From Variovorax sp. N23 (GTDB taxonomy: Bacteria; Pseudomonadota; Gammaproteobacteria; Burkholderiales; Burkholderiaceae_C), in the NCBI RefSeq assembly GCF_025486315.1, contig NZ_JAOOPY010000018.1, positions 1-64,000 on the forward strand: 64,000 nt of DNA, in the 5' to 3' direction. This document shows, in pieces, positions 17,559-26,647 of the stretch; the first letter of the stretch is position 1; every line of letters begins with the position of its first letter. Both the position numbers and the translations under genes were made by a program. Under the pieces are notes generated by a model. That model was not told the origin of the DNA and searched no databases. It saw only the letters and a list, made by a program, of their open reading frames with translations.

Positions 17559-19247
17559 ATGGCAATGACCCGCGACCGGCTTCTGCGCTGGTTTCCCTTC
17601 CTGGCCTGGCCGCGCCCCGACCGTGCCCTGCTCGTCAACGAGGCTTCGGCCGGCATCACCGTCGCGCTGATGGTCATTCCCCAGGGCGTCGCCTATGCCG
17701 CGCTCGCGGGCATGCCGCTGGTCACCGGCGTGTATGCGGCGCTGTTCCCGGCGCTCATCGCGGTGCTGTTCAGTTCGTCGGCACGCCTGTCGGTGGGGCC
17801 GACCGCCCTCACCAGCCTGCTGGTCGGCGCGTCGCTGGCACCGCTGGCCGTTCCGGGCAGCCATGAATGGGTGGCGCTCGCGGTCTGGCTCACGCTGCTG
17901 ACGGGGTTGATGCAGTTCCTGCTGGGCGTGGCGCGCTTCGGCTGGCTGCTGCGGCTGGTCAATTCGCCGGTGCTGATGGGCTTCACGCAAGGCGCGGCCG
18001 TGCTCATCACGCTGTCGCAATTGCCCGCGCTGCTGGGCTTCACCGGGCGCAGCTACGCGCAGTTGCTGCAGGGCCCGCCGCCCGACTTCCTGGCGATCGC
18101 CTTCGGCCTGGGCGGCATGGCGATGCTGTGGTTCGGCAAGCGCCTCGCGCCGCGCTTCCCGACCACCATGGCGCTGGTCGCCGTGAGCGCGGCGCTGAGC
18201 GTCGCCGTGGGCTATGCGCTCAAGGGCGGTGCCGTGATCGGCGCACTGCCGTCGGGCCTGCCCTCGTTCTACTGGCCCGGCGGCCTGGGCGCCGCCGAGT
18301 TCGGCAGCCTGCTGCTGCCGGCCTTCCTCATCACGCTGGTGAGCTTTCTCGAGACCGCGTCGAGCGCCAAGGTCGACAACGCGCGCGCCGGCAAGCTCTG
18401 GAACGAGAACCAGGACCTGATCGGCCAGGGGCTCGGCAAGATCGCCTCCGGCCTCACCGGCTCGTTCCCCACCAGTTCCTCGTTCTCGCGCTCGGCCATC
18501 ACGCTGTATGCCGGGGCGAAGACGCAGTGGTCCACGCTGTTCAGCGTGCTCGTCGTGGCGGCCGCGCTGCTGTGGGCGATGCCGCTGCTGTTCCATGTGC
18601 CGCAGGCCGTGCTCGCGTCGGTGGTGGTCACCGCCACGCTGGGGCTGCTCAAGCCCAGGGCCTTCGTCGCGCTGTGGCGCATCTCACCGATCGAGGCCGC
18701 CATCGCGGGCGCGACCTTCGTGCTGACCATCGCGACCGCACCGTCGATCTACTGGGGCGTGCTCGGCGGCCTGCTCGCGGCGCTGGCGCACTACATGTAC
18801 CGGCACCTGCACCCGCGCATCATCGAAGTGGGGCTGCACGCCGACGGCAGCCTGCGGGACCGGCACCTGTGGCACCTGCCGCCCCTGGCGCCGAACCTCT
18901 ACGCCTTGCGGATGGATGCCGAGCTCGACTTCGCGTCGGCCAGCACGCTGGAACACGCCATCACCGTGGCGCTGGCCGAGCGGCCCGGGCTCACGGACGT
19001 GTGCCTGTTCGCCCACCCGATCAACCGGGTCGACCTGACCGGCGCCGAAGTCTTCGGCAACATCCGGCGGCTGCTCGAATCGCAGGGCGTGCGCCTGCAT
19101 CTGTCGGGCCTCAAGCTGCCGGCCCAGCATGTGCTGGAGCGCGCCGGACTGCTCAAGCCAGGTGCGCTGTTCTTCAGCTACCGCACCGACGCGGAAGCCC
19201 TCGCCGCGCTCTCGCAAGGCCCGCGCACCGTACACGCCGCGGCCTGA
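17559..19247 (+). CDS. SulP-family anion transporter with STAS domain
   Basis: A 562-residue SulP/SLC26 transporter. The N-terminal roughly 410 residues are membrane-spanning and include the family segment GVAYAALAGMPLVTGVYAALFP and a conserved GLTGSFPTSSSFSRSA stretch near the anion site. The C-terminal cytoplasmic STAS domain (about 430-550) contains DVCLFAHPINRVDLTGAEVF. SulP proteins carry sulfate, bicarbonate or dicarboxylates; the sequence does not decide which. A second ATG two codons downstream is possible. It lies between the AraC gene and the convergent liv operon. Confidence 0.88.
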   Translation: MAMTRDRLLRWFPFLAWPRPDRALLVNEASAGITVALMVIPQGVAYAALAGMPLVTGVYAALFPALIAVLFSSSARLSVGPTALTSLLVGASLAPLAVPGSHEWVALAVWLTLLTGLMQFLLGVARFGWLLRLVNSPVLMGFTQGAAVLITLSQLPALLGFTGRSYAQLLQGPPPDFLAIAFGLGGMAMLWFGKRLAPRFPTTMALVAVSAALSVAVGYALKGGAVIGALPSGLPSFYWPGGLGAAEFGSLLLPAFLITLVSFLETASSAKVDNARAGKLWNENQDLIGQGLGKIASGLTGSFPTSSSFSRSAITLYAGAKTQWSTLFSVLVVAAALLWAMPLLFHVPQAVLASVVVTATLGLLKPRAFVALWRISPIEAAIAGATFVLTIATAPSIYWGVLGGLLAALAHYMYRHLHPRIIEVGLHADGSLRDRHLWHLPPLAPNLYALRMDAELDFASASTLEHAITVALAERPGLTDVCLFAHPINRVDLTGAEVFGNIRRLLESQGVRLHLSGLKLPAQHVLERAGLLKPGALFFSYRTDAEALAALSQGPRTVHAAA

Positions 19248-19280
19248 CCCGACCTCGGCCACCCGGGGCTCACCGGCGTG

Positions 19281-19994
19281 TCAATGGTTCCCGAGGTACA
19301 GCTGGGCCATGCGCTCGTCGCCCAGCAGCCCTTGCGCCGGCCCCTGCAGCACGCAGCGCCCCTGGTCGAGGATGTAGCCCTGCTGGCTGATCTGCAGCGC
19401 CTGGCGCGCGCGCTGCTCGACCATGAGCACGGCCACGCCCGCGGCCGGCAGCTTGCGCACCATGTCGAACACCTTGCCCACCAGCGACGGCGCCAGCGCG
19501 GCCGTGGGCTCGTCGAGCACCATGATGCGCGGCGAGGGCATCAGCGCGCGGGCGAAGGCCAGTTGCTGGCGCTCGCCGCCCGAGAGCTCGCTGGCCGGCT
19601 GAGGCAGGCGTTCCACCAGCGCGGGGAAGTCGACCAGCACCTCGTCCATGCGGCGCCTGACGTGCGGCACGCCGCGCACCACCAGCAGGTTCTCGCGCAC
19701 GGTGAGCGACGGGAACACGTTGGCCACCTGCGGCACGTAGGCCAGGCCGGCGTCGAAGCGGTCTTCGGCCGACAGCTTCGCGATGTCGCGGCCGCCCAGA
19801 TGGAGCGTGCCCGACACGCGCGGCAGCAGGCCCAGCAACGCCTTCACCAGCGTCGACTTGCCGGCGCCGTTGGTGCCGGCGATGGTGACGATCTCGCCCG
19901 GCGCGACGGCCAGGTCGATGCCATGGATGATGTCCACGTCCGAATAGCCGCCGCGCAGCTGCGCGATCTGCAGCAGGTTGTCCGCGCCACTCAT
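19281..19994 (-). CDS. Branched-chain-amino-acid-type ABC transporter ATPase (LivF-like)
   Basis: A 237-residue ATPase, the second nucleotide-binding subunit of a HAAT-type importer. Visible are Walker A GTNGAGKST, signature LSGGERQQ, Walker B IMVLDEP and the EQRARQAL stretch typical of LivF. It is the last gene of the operon amidohydrolase-binding protein-LivH-LivM-LivG-LivF. Its start overlaps the LivG stop by 4 bp (ATGA), which fixes the start at 19994. Confidence 0.9.
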   Translation of the reverse strand: MSGADNLLQIAQLRGGYSDVDIIHGIDLAVAPGEIVTIAGTNGAGKSTLVKALLGLLPRVSGTLHLGGRDIAKLSAEDRFDAGLAYVPQVANVFPSLTVRENLLVVRGVPHVRRRMDEVLVDFPALVERLPQPASELSGGERQQLAFARALMPSPRIMVLDEPTAALAPSLVGKVFDMVRKLPAAGVAVLMVEQRARQALQISQQGYILDQGRCVLQGPAQGLLGDERMAQLYLGNH

Positions 19995-20749
19995 ACGACC
20001 CCTCCCATGTAAGCCTCTTGCACGCGCGGGTCGTCCAGCACGGTGCGCGGATCGCCCTCGGCGAGGATGCGTCCGCGGTCCATCACGATCATCCGGTTCG
20101 ACAGCGCCTTGAGCGCCTGCAGGTGGTGCTCGATCACGACGAAGGCGATGCCGCGCGCATGCAGTTCGCGCACGCGCTCGCAGATCTCCTCGATGAGCAC
20201 CGGGTTCACGCCGGCGAAGGGCTCGTCCAGCAGGATGCAGCGCGGGTCGAGCATGAGCACGCGGCCCAGTTCGACCAGCTTCTTCTGCCCGCCCGACAGC
20301 CCGCCCGCCTTCACGTCGCGCACCCGCGCCAGGTTCAGGAACTGCAGGACACCGTCGGCCTTGTCGGCCAGCTGCGCTTCGTGCGCACGCAGGCTGCGCG
20401 TCTGGAAGAAGGCATTGACCAGGCGCTCGCCCTGCGGGTTGGCCGCAGCCGCCAGCAGGTTCTCGTGCACCGTGAGGCTCTTGAACTCGCGCGGGATCTG
20501 GAAGGTGCGCACCAGGCCCATGCGCGCGCGCCGGTAGGGTGGCGTCCGGGTGATGTCCTGCCCGTCGAAGGTGATGCGCCCCGCATCGGCCGGCTGCTGG
20601 CCGGCGATGGCCGCGAACAGCGTGCTCTTGCCCGCGCCGTTGGTGCCGGCGATGCCCAGGATCTCGTTGGCGGCCAGTTGCAGCGACACGCCGTCGACCG
20701 CTTTGAACCCGCCGAATTGCCGTGTCACGGCTTCCACGTTCAGCATCAT
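19991..20749 (-). CDS. Branched-chain-amino-acid-type ABC transporter ATPase (LivG-like)
   Basis: A 252-residue ATPase of the LivG type, with Walker A GTNGAGKST, signature LSGGQKK, Walker B CILLDEPFAGVNP and the H-loop in VVIEHHLQAL. The DEPFAGVNP stretch is characteristic of this family. It overlaps LivM upstream by 4 bp and LivF downstream by 4 bp, so the cassette is translationally coupled. Two consecutive ATG codons are present; the first gives the ATGA overlap. With LivF it should form the ATPase heterodimer on the cytoplasmic face of the importer. Confidence 0.9.
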   Translation of the reverse strand: MMLNVEAVTRQFGGFKAVDGVSLQLAANEILGIAGTNGAGKSTLFAAIAGQQPADAGRITFDGQDITRTPPYRRARMGLVRTFQIPREFKSLTVHENLLAAAANPQGERLVNAFFQTRSLRAHEAQLADKADGVLQFLNLARVRDVKAGGLSGGQKKLVELGRVLMLDPRCILLDEPFAGVNPVLIEEICERVRELHARGIAFVVIEHHLQALKALSNRMIVMDRGRILAEGDPRTVLDDPRVQEAYMGGVV

Positions 20750-21624
20750 TTCGCCTTGCCTCCGAACAGGCCATTCGGCCGGTACAGCGTGACCAGGATC
20801 AGCGCCAGGCCCACCGCCGCGAGGCGCAGGCTGGCCATGCCCACTTCGGACACGCCCGGCACCCAGTCCTTGGCGAAGCGCGAGCCTTCGAGGAACACCA
20901 TCAGCAGCAGCGAGCCGAACACGGCGCCGCGCACCGTGCCCGTGCCGCCCATCACCAGGCCCATCCACACATAGAAGGTGATGAGCGGGATGAACTGCTC
21001 GGGCGTGATGAAGGTGATGAAGTGGGCATAGAAGGCACCCGCCACACCGGCCAGCGCCGCGCCCAGCATGAACACCTGCACCTTGAACCAGGCCGGGTCC
21101 TTGCCGAGCGCCGCCAGGGCCGCTTCGTCGTCGCCGATGGCCTTGAGCAGCCGACCGAAGGGGCTGCGCGCGAGGCGCACCGTGCCCCAGGACACCACGG
21201 CGACCAGCACCAGCAGCGTCGTGAAGATCGCCATGTCGGAGGCCGCGCCCCACGCAGCGAACAGCTTGGGCAGCCCGGGCAGGCCCTGCACGCCGTGCGT
21301 GAGCCAGCCTTCCTGCTGGATCGAGATGCGCACGGCTTCGGAGAAGCCCAGGGTGACGATGGCCAGGTAGTCGTCGCGCAGACGCAGCGACAGCAGGCCG
21401 ATCGGCAGTGCGAGCAGGCCCGACAGCACGCCCGCCGCCACGAAGCACAGCGGCAGCGGCACGCCCTGCAGCGACAGCAGGCCCGAGGTGTAGGCGCCCA
21501 CCGCGAAGAAGGCGACGACGCCGAAGTTCACCAGCCGGGTGAGACCGAACTGCAGGTTCAGGCCCAGCGTCAGCAGGCAGTAGATGAGCGCGATGATGCC
21601 GATGGCGCAGAGATAAGCAATCAT
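20746..21624 (-). CDS. Branched-chain-amino-acid-type ABC permease (LivM-like)
   Basis: A 292-residue inner-membrane permease of the LivM branch. Multiple membrane spans are evident, with the family stretch TLGLNLQFGLTRLVNFG near the N-terminus and a conserved cytoplasmic loop around RSPFGRLLKAIGDDEAAL that docks the ATPase. The C-terminus ends LYRPNGLFGGKAK, typical of LivM. It begins 16 bp after the LivH stop and overlaps LivG by 4 bp. Confidence 0.9.
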   Translation of the reverse strand: MIAYLCAIGIIALIYCLLTLGLNLQFGLTRLVNFGVVAFFAVGAYTSGLLSLQGVPLPLCFVAAGVLSGLLALPIGLLSLRLRDDYLAIVTLGFSEAVRISIQQEGWLTHGVQGLPGLPKLFAAWGAASDMAIFTTLLVLVAVVSWGTVRLARSPFGRLLKAIGDDEAALAALGKDPAWFKVQVFMLGAALAGVAGAFYAHFITFITPEQFIPLITFYVWMGLVMGGTGTVRGAVFGSLLLMVFLEGSRFAKDWVPGVSEVGMASLRLAAVGLALILVTLYRPNGLFGGKAK

Positions 21625-21640
21625 GAAGTCGACTCCTCGC

Positions 21641-22516
21641 TCAACGCACCAGCTGCACGCGGCCCATGATGCCGGCCGGGCGCAACAGCAGCACCAGCGC
21701 GAGCACCGCGAACGACAGCACCAGCTTGTACGACGGCCCCAGCAACGGCACCGACAACTCCTGCGCCACGCACAGCAGCAACGCACCCAGCACCGCGCCC
21801 ACCGGACTGCCGATGCCGCCCAGCACCATGGCGGCGAACGCGGGGATCAGGCTCTCCCAGCCCATCTCGGGGCTGACGATGGACTTCATCCCGAGCAGCA
21901 CGCCGCCCACCGCGGACAGCGCACCGACCAGCAGCCACAGGCTCAGCATCAGACCGTTCGCGCGGATGCCGCTGGCCCGCGCCAGGTCGGCACTGTCGGC
22001 CACGGCGCGCAACTGGCGCCCGAAGCTGGTGCGGTAGATCAGCACGAACACCACCAGCAGGCAGGCCGCGGCGATGCCGGCGATGACCAGGTCGGTCGGC
22101 AGCACGCGAACGCCGCCGAAATTCCAGGCGCGCATCAGCGGCAGGTCGAAGGTGCGCTGGTCGTGCCCGGCGAAGAAGGAGATCAGGCTGCGCAGCAGGA
22201 AGCCCAGGCCGATGGCCGCGAGCATCGACGACACCATCGGCCGCCCGGCCAGCTTGCGAAAGATCAGCGCGTACGAGCCCGCCGACACCACCGCGGTGGC
22301 CGCCATGCTGGCCAGCGCGGCGGCCCACAAGGGCCAGCCGCCCAGCATCTGCACCGCCACGGCGGCGTAGGCCCCCGTGGTCATGAAGTCGCCCGCGGCC
22401 GCATTGGGAAAGCGGTTGACGCCCATCACCAGGGTCATGGCCAGGGCGGGCAGCGCCACCACGAGGCCCTCGATCAGTCCATTGATCAACAGGTTGGCGA
22501 AAGCGATCCAGTTCAT
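21641..22516 (-). CDS. Branched-chain-amino-acid-type ABC permease (LivH-like)
   Basis: A 291-residue permease of the LivH branch, paired with the LivM-like protein encoded just downstream. Seen are LLINGLIEGLVVALPALAMTLVMGVNRFPNAAAGDFM near the N-terminus, the docking loop RTSFGRQLRAVADSADLARASGI, and AAMVLGGIGSPVGAVLGA, which is strongly conserved in the family. It lies 7 bp after the binding-protein gene. Substrate is set by the binding protein and is unknown. Confidence 0.9.
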   Translation of the reverse strand: MNWIAFANLLINGLIEGLVVALPALAMTLVMGVNRFPNAAAGDFMTTGAYAAVAVQMLGGWPLWAAALASMAATAVVSAGSYALIFRKLAGRPMVSSMLAAIGLGFLLRSLISFFAGHDQRTFDLPLMRAWNFGGVRVLPTDLVIAGIAAACLLVVFVLIYRTSFGRQLRAVADSADLARASGIRANGLMLSLWLLVGALSAVGGVLLGMKSIVSPEMGWESLIPAFAAMVLGGIGSPVGAVLGALLLCVAQELSVPLLGPSYKLVLSFAVLALVLLLRPAGIMGRVQLVR

Positions 22517-22523
22517 TGCGTCA

Positions 22524-23744
22524 TCAGGTCGTGATCGACACCACGTCGCGGCGCACCAGCTGGCCCTTTTCGATGATGTACACACCGAAGTCGGGCGTCG
22601 CGTCGCCGGCCTTGTCGAAGTCCAGCTTGCTCGATGCGCCTTCGTAGTTGACCTTGGCCTTCTTGGCGAGCTGGGCCTTGCCTTCGGCGAAGGTGAACAC
22701 GGCGGTGCCGGGAGCGTTGGACACGTCGCGGATCTTGCCGTTGATCTGCTCGACCGTGGCGCGCGGACCGGCGGCTTCCATGGCCAGGCCGAGCGAGATC
22801 ACCATGTCGTAGGCCATCGCGGCGTAGATGTTGGTCGATGCCGCCTTGCCGCTGGCCTTGGTGAAGGCCGCGTCGAAGTGCGCGTACGACGCGCTCTTCT
22901 CGTTGGACACGGTGTCCACCGAGATGATGCCCTCGCACACCTCGGCGCCCAGCGCCTTCACGAGGTCGGGGTTGGCGGCCCAGCCGGGGATGACCCACTT
23001 GTTGTCGCCGCCGGCCTGGTACCACTCGCGCAGCAGGATGGTGGTGTCGGGCAGGTACGAGCCCATCACGATCACGTCGGGCTTGGCCGCGAGGATCTTC
23101 TGCAGCTCGCTGCGGTAGCTGGGGCGGGCCGGTTCGTAGGTGACGTTCTCCACCACCTGGCCGCCACGCTTCGTCCACGCGCGGGTGAAGCCTTCGACGT
23201 TGCCCAGACCCGAGGCGTTGTTGAACGCCATCGTGGCCGGGCGCTTGAAGCCGCGCTTGGTGCAGATCTCGGCAAAGGCCGCGCCGAAGCGGTCGTTGGT
23301 GGCCTGGAAGCGCCACACCAGGTCCTTGGTGTCCAGCGTGGAGATGGCCGGCGCGCCGGAGACGTTCATCTCAATGATGCCGGCCGCGTCGGTCAGCGGC
23401 ATCACGGCCAGCGTCACACCCGAGGCCCAGGTGCCCAGCAACGCCTGCACCTTGTTCACCTCGATGAGCTTCTTGGCCGCGAGCACGGCGGCGTCGGGCT
23501 TGGTCTGGTCGTCTTCGGTGAAGAGCTCCAGCTTGCGGCCACCGGCGCCGCCGGCCGCGTTGATCTCGTCCACGGCCAGGCGGATCGCCTGCTGCATGCC
23601 CGGGCCGTAGGGGCTGCCGGCGCCGGTGATGGGCGTGAGCGAACCGATGCGGAACACGTCCCCTTGCTGGCTGAAGCCGATGGTGGGCAGGCATTGCAGT
23701 GCGGCAGCGGCGCCGCCGAGCTTGACGAAGTTTCTACGTTGCAT
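22524..23744 (-). CDS. ABC transporter periplasmic binding protein, leucine-binding-like
   Basis: A 406-residue periplasmic protein of the Leu/Ile/Val-binding fold (type I). The N-terminus MQRRNFVKLGGAAAALQCL contains a twin-arginine-like RRNFVK motif followed by a hydrophobic run, so Tat export is possible. The mature part begins FRIGSLTPITGAGSPYGPGM, the standard opening of amide/amino-acid-type receptors. It feeds the LivHMGF complex encoded downstream. The amidohydrolase gene lies 35 bp upstream in the same direction, hinting that the ligand could be an amide-, dipeptide- or imidazole-type compound. Confidence 0.88.
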   Translation of the reverse strand: MQRRNFVKLGGAAAALQCLPTIGFSQQGDVFRIGSLTPITGAGSPYGPGMQQAIRLAVDEINAAGGAGGRKLELFTEDDQTKPDAAVLAAKKLIEVNKVQALLGTWASGVTLAVMPLTDAAGIIEMNVSGAPAISTLDTKDLVWRFQATNDRFGAAFAEICTKRGFKRPATMAFNNASGLGNVEGFTRAWTKRGGQVVENVTYEPARPSYRSELQKILAAKPDVIVMGSYLPDTTILLREWYQAGGDNKWVIPGWAANPDLVKALGAEVCEGIISVDTVSNEKSASYAHFDAAFTKASGKAASTNIYAAMAYDMVISLGLAMEAAGPRATVEQINGKIRDVSNAPGTAVFTFAEGKAQLAKKAKVNYEGASSKLDFDKAGDATPDFGVYIIEKGQLVRRDVVSITT

Positions 23745-23779
23745 GGTTGTCTTCCGGAGGACAGGAGGGAGGGTTGGAG

Positions 23780-25012
23780 TCAGAGGGTGTTCTTGAAAAT
23801 CGCGCCGTCCTTGACGATCGCGCGGATGCGCTCGCCCTGGTTCAGCAGGCAGCCGATGTCGGTGAGCGGGTTGCCGTCGACCAGCAGCAGGTCGGCGATG
23901 GCGCCGACCGTGACTTCGCCGAGCTGGCCCTGCTGGCCCAGGATCTCGGCGCCGATCAGCGTCGCCTGCTGCAGCACCGGGCCGTTGCCCAGCACGTCGG
24001 CGCGCAGGCGCAGCTCGTCGGACTGCAGGCCGTGCGTCTCGGCCAGCAGGTCGCTGCCCAGGCCCATCTTCACGCCGGCCTTGGCCAGGATCTCGATGGC
24101 GGCACGCCCCTGCCCGCGCACGGAGTCGATCTTGGCGATCGACGCCGCCGGCAGCCCGTAGCGCTCGCCTTCGTTGGCCAGACCTTCGTAGGTGATCAAC
24201 GTGGGCACCATGAAGGCACCCATCTCGGCCATCAGCTCGGCCGTGGACGCATCGACCAGGTTGCCGTGCTCGATGGTGCGCACGCCGCAGCGCACGGCGC
24301 GGGCGATGGCGCGCGGCGTGTAGGCGTGGGCCATCACGTAGGTGTTGGCGTTGGACGCTTCTTCGACCACCGCGCGCAGCTCGGCCTCGGAATAGCCGAG
24401 GTTGCCGATCGGGTCGTTGGGCGACGCCACGCCGCCCGAGGCCATCACCTTGATCTGCGTCGCGCCCTTGAGGATTTCCTCGCGCACCGCGATGCGGCAG
24501 GCGTCGACACCGTCGACCACCCGGCCGATGTTGCCCAGCTTGTAGGCGCACGAGCACACGTCGAGGTCGTCGTTGCGCTGGCGGAAGTCGGCATGGCCGC
24601 CGGTCTGCGACAGCGCCTTGCCCGACGGGAAGATGCGCGGGCCCGGTACGAGCCCGGTGCGCACGGCCTCGGCCAGCGACCAGTCGGCCCCGCCCGCGTC
24701 GCGCACGGAGGTGAAGCCGCGCTCCAGCATGGCCTTCATGATGGGCAGCGAGCGCAGCATCACGAACACGTTGGGCATCTTGGCGACCGTGCCCAGGTTG
24801 AAGGACGAGGCCACCGTGTGCACGTGGCAATCGATCAGGCCGGGCATCAGCGTCATGCCCTTGGCATCGATCACCGGGGTGCCGGCAGGCGCCTGCACGT
24901 CGGCACCGACGGCGGCGATGCGGCCGTCCTGCACGAGCACCGACAGGCCGCTGCGCAAGGTGAGCGCATGCACATCCAGCACATGGCTGTTCTCGATCAA
25001 CAAAGAAGTCAT
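23780..25012 (-). CDS. Amidohydrolase-family protein (imidazolonepropionase-like)
   Basis: A 410-residue metallohydrolase of the amidohydrolase superfamily. The N-terminal HxH metal motif is at 63-65 (GLIDCHVHTVAS). Further expected ligands are the Lys in QIKVMASGG, the His in VMAHAYTPRA and RTIEHGN, and the catalytic Asp in LGSDLLAETH. The sequence resembles the cytoplasmic Xaa-Pro dipeptidase/imidazolonepropionase-like group, which hydrolyses cyclic amides or N-acyl amino acids. It is the first gene of the liv-type operon and is divergent from a LysR gene at 25160. Likely role: hydrolysis of the imported compound. Confidence 0.83.
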   Translation of the reverse strand: MTSLLIENSHVLDVHALTLRSGLSVLVQDGRIAAVGADVQAPAGTPVIDAKGMTLMPGLIDCHVHTVASSFNLGTVAKMPNVFVMLRSLPIMKAMLERGFTSVRDAGGADWSLAEAVRTGLVPGPRIFPSGKALSQTGGHADFRQRNDDLDVCSCAYKLGNIGRVVDGVDACRIAVREEILKGATQIKVMASGGVASPNDPIGNLGYSEAELRAVVEEASNANTYVMAHAYTPRAIARAVRCGVRTIEHGNLVDASTAELMAEMGAFMVPTLITYEGLANEGERYGLPAASIAKIDSVRGQGRAAIEILAKAGVKMGLGSDLLAETHGLQSDELRLRADVLGNGPVLQQATLIGAEILGQQGQLGEVTVGAIADLLLVDGNPLTDIGCLLNQGERIRAIVKDGAIFKNTL

Positions 25013-25086
25013 GAAAGGTTCAGGGATTCGGGAGGGCTTCGGATTACTCATGGCCGACAGGCAGCAGACCTTCGGCAGGGGTTGCA

Positions 25087-25109
25087 TTTATCGGGCCAGA
25101 CCGCATAAA
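25087..25109. promoter_or_regulatory. Inverted repeat, candidate LysR-binding site
   Basis: TTTAT (25087-25091) and ATAAA (25105-25109) form a dyad with a 13-bp spacer in the 147-bp gap between the amidohydrolase and LysR genes. AT-rich dyads of this spacing are typical of LysR-type regulator sites placed between the regulator and its divergent target. No binding evidence exists beyond pattern and position. Confidence 0.45.
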
Positions 25110-25159
25110 CCACAACACCTAAAATCTCACCCGCCCATGACTCCCACTCATACCCTCGC

Positions 25160-26119
25160 ATGCGCCGCCTGTGCCCGACCATCTCGGAACTGAACGCCTT
25201 CCACTCTGCCGCCAAGCACCAGGCGTTCACCATGGCCGCCAAGGAGCTGTGCGTGACGCAGAGCGCCATCAGCCGCCACATCGCGGGGCTGGAGAACTAC
25301 CTGGGCCAGAAGCTGTTCATCCGGAAGGCATCGGGCCTGGAGTTGACCGATGCCGGCGCCACCTACCTGAACGCCACGCGGCCGGCCATGGCCGCCCTCG
25401 AATCGGCCACCGCGCAGCTCATGTCCCACGGTGGCGACGGCGGCACGCTGAACCTGTCGGTGCCGCCCACCTTCGCGGCGCAATGGCTCTTTCCGCGGCT
25501 CGGGCATTTCAAGCGCACGCTGCCGCAGGTGTCGCTGAACTTCGTGCGCTACCAGCACGCGCACGACTTCGCGGTATCGCACGAGTTCGATGCCGCCATC
25601 CAGTACGGCTACGGCAACTGGCCCAGCGCCAATGCGCGCTACCTGGTCGGCAAGGAAACCAGCATCGTCTGCAGCGCCCAATTGCGCGATGCGCTGCCCC
25701 TGCGCACCGCCGACGACCTGCAGCGCGCCACGCTGCTGCAGCACATCGAGGTGCCGCTGGCCTGGCACGACTGGATGGAAGCGAATGGCTGCGACACCAG
25801 CGGCAGCCGCTTCGGGCCGGGCTTCAACCTGTACTCGCTCATCATCCGCGCCGCGGTGTCGGGCTTCGGCGTCGGCATCGTGCCGACCTGCCTGGTGGAA
25901 GACGAGATCCAGGCCGGCACGCTGGTGGAGCCGCTGGGCCGGCGCTTCGAGAGCCCGCTGGGCTACTACCTGTGTGCACCCACGACCCGCACCAACCTGT
26001 CGGTGTACCGGCTGGTCGGCGGCTGGCTGGAACACTGCTGCAACCACGCGCCCGAGACCGGCACCGCGCAGCCGCAGTCGTGCATCTTCTGCGGCCCGCA
26101 GACAGCGCTCGGCGCCTGA
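25160..26119 (+). CDS. LysR-family transcriptional regulator
   Basis: A 319-residue LysR protein. The N-terminal winged helix includes FTMAAKELCVTQSAISRHIAGLENYLGQKLF, matching the GcvA-like subgroup. The effector domain follows (NLSVPPTFAAQWLFPRL). It is divergent from the amidohydrolase-liv operon, which it presumably controls. The C-terminus is unusually Cys-rich for the family (EHCCNHAP and SCIFCGPQ), which might be a metal or redox feature. Its stop is immediately followed by the convergent arfB gene. Confidence 0.88.
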   Translation: MRRLCPTISELNAFHSAAKHQAFTMAAKELCVTQSAISRHIAGLENYLGQKLFIRKASGLELTDAGATYLNATRPAMAALESATAQLMSHGGDGGTLNLSVPPTFAAQWLFPRLGHFKRTLPQVSLNFVRYQHAHDFAVSHEFDAAIQYGYGNWPSANARYLVGKETSIVCSAQLRDALPLRTADDLQRATLLQHIEVPLAWHDWMEANGCDTSGSRFGPGFNLYSLIIRAAVSGFGVGIVPTCLVEDEIQAGTLVEPLGRRFESPLGYYLCAPTTRTNLSVYRLVGGWLEHCCNHAPETGTAQPQSCIFCGPQTALGA

Positions 26120-26533
26120 TCAGTCCTTGACGCGGCCGCGCAGGCTCTTGATCTCCGCCCGCTGGCTCTTGCCTTCGAGGCGCCGCTGCTTGGAACCGTA
26201 GGTCGGCTTGGTGGCCCGTCGCACCCGCGGCGGCGTGGCCACGCTGTCGACCAGCGCCTGCAGCCGCGCCAGCGCGTCGCTGCGGTTCATCTCCTGCGTG
26301 CGGTGCTGCTGGGCCTTGAGCACCAGCACGCCTTCCTGCGTGATGCGGCTGTCGCGCAGGGCCAGCAGGCGCTCCTTCACGTCCGGCGGCAGCGAGCTGG
26401 CCAGGATGTCGTAGCGCAGGTGCACCGCGCTCGACACCTTGTTCACGTTCTGGCCGCCCGCGCCCTGCGCGCGGATGGCGCTCATCTCGACCTCGTCGGG
26501 GTCGATCTCCAGGGGGCGGCGGCTCGGGATCAT
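26120..26533 (-). CDS. arfB: Alternative ribosome-rescue peptidyl-tRNA hydrolase ArfB (YaeJ)
   Basis: A 137-residue ribosome-rescue factor that releases nascent chains from ribosomes stalled at the end of truncated mRNAs. The catalytic GGQ loop is at 26-28 (AQGAGGQNVNKV). The last roughly 35 residues are strongly basic (RVRRATKPTYGSKQRR, then KSLRGRVKD), the tail that enters the empty mRNA channel. The start at 26533 gives the same length as E. coli ArfB. It is convergent with the LysR gene and divergent from the motor-like operon. Confidence 0.95.
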   Translation of the reverse strand: MIPSRRPLEIDPDEVEMSAIRAQGAGGQNVNKVSSAVHLRYDILASSLPPDVKERLLALRDSRITQEGVLVLKAQQHRTQEMNRSDALARLQALVDSVATPPRVRRATKPTYGSKQRRLEGKSQRAEIKSLRGRVKD

Positions 26534-26647
26534 GCGGCCATTGTCCGGGAAGCGCGGCCCCGGCGCCCACCGACGGAATGCTCGACCAAACGTTACCGGC
26601 GCGGCGGGGGTCGCGGTGTAGACTGCCGGGTTTTTTGAAGCTCGCGT

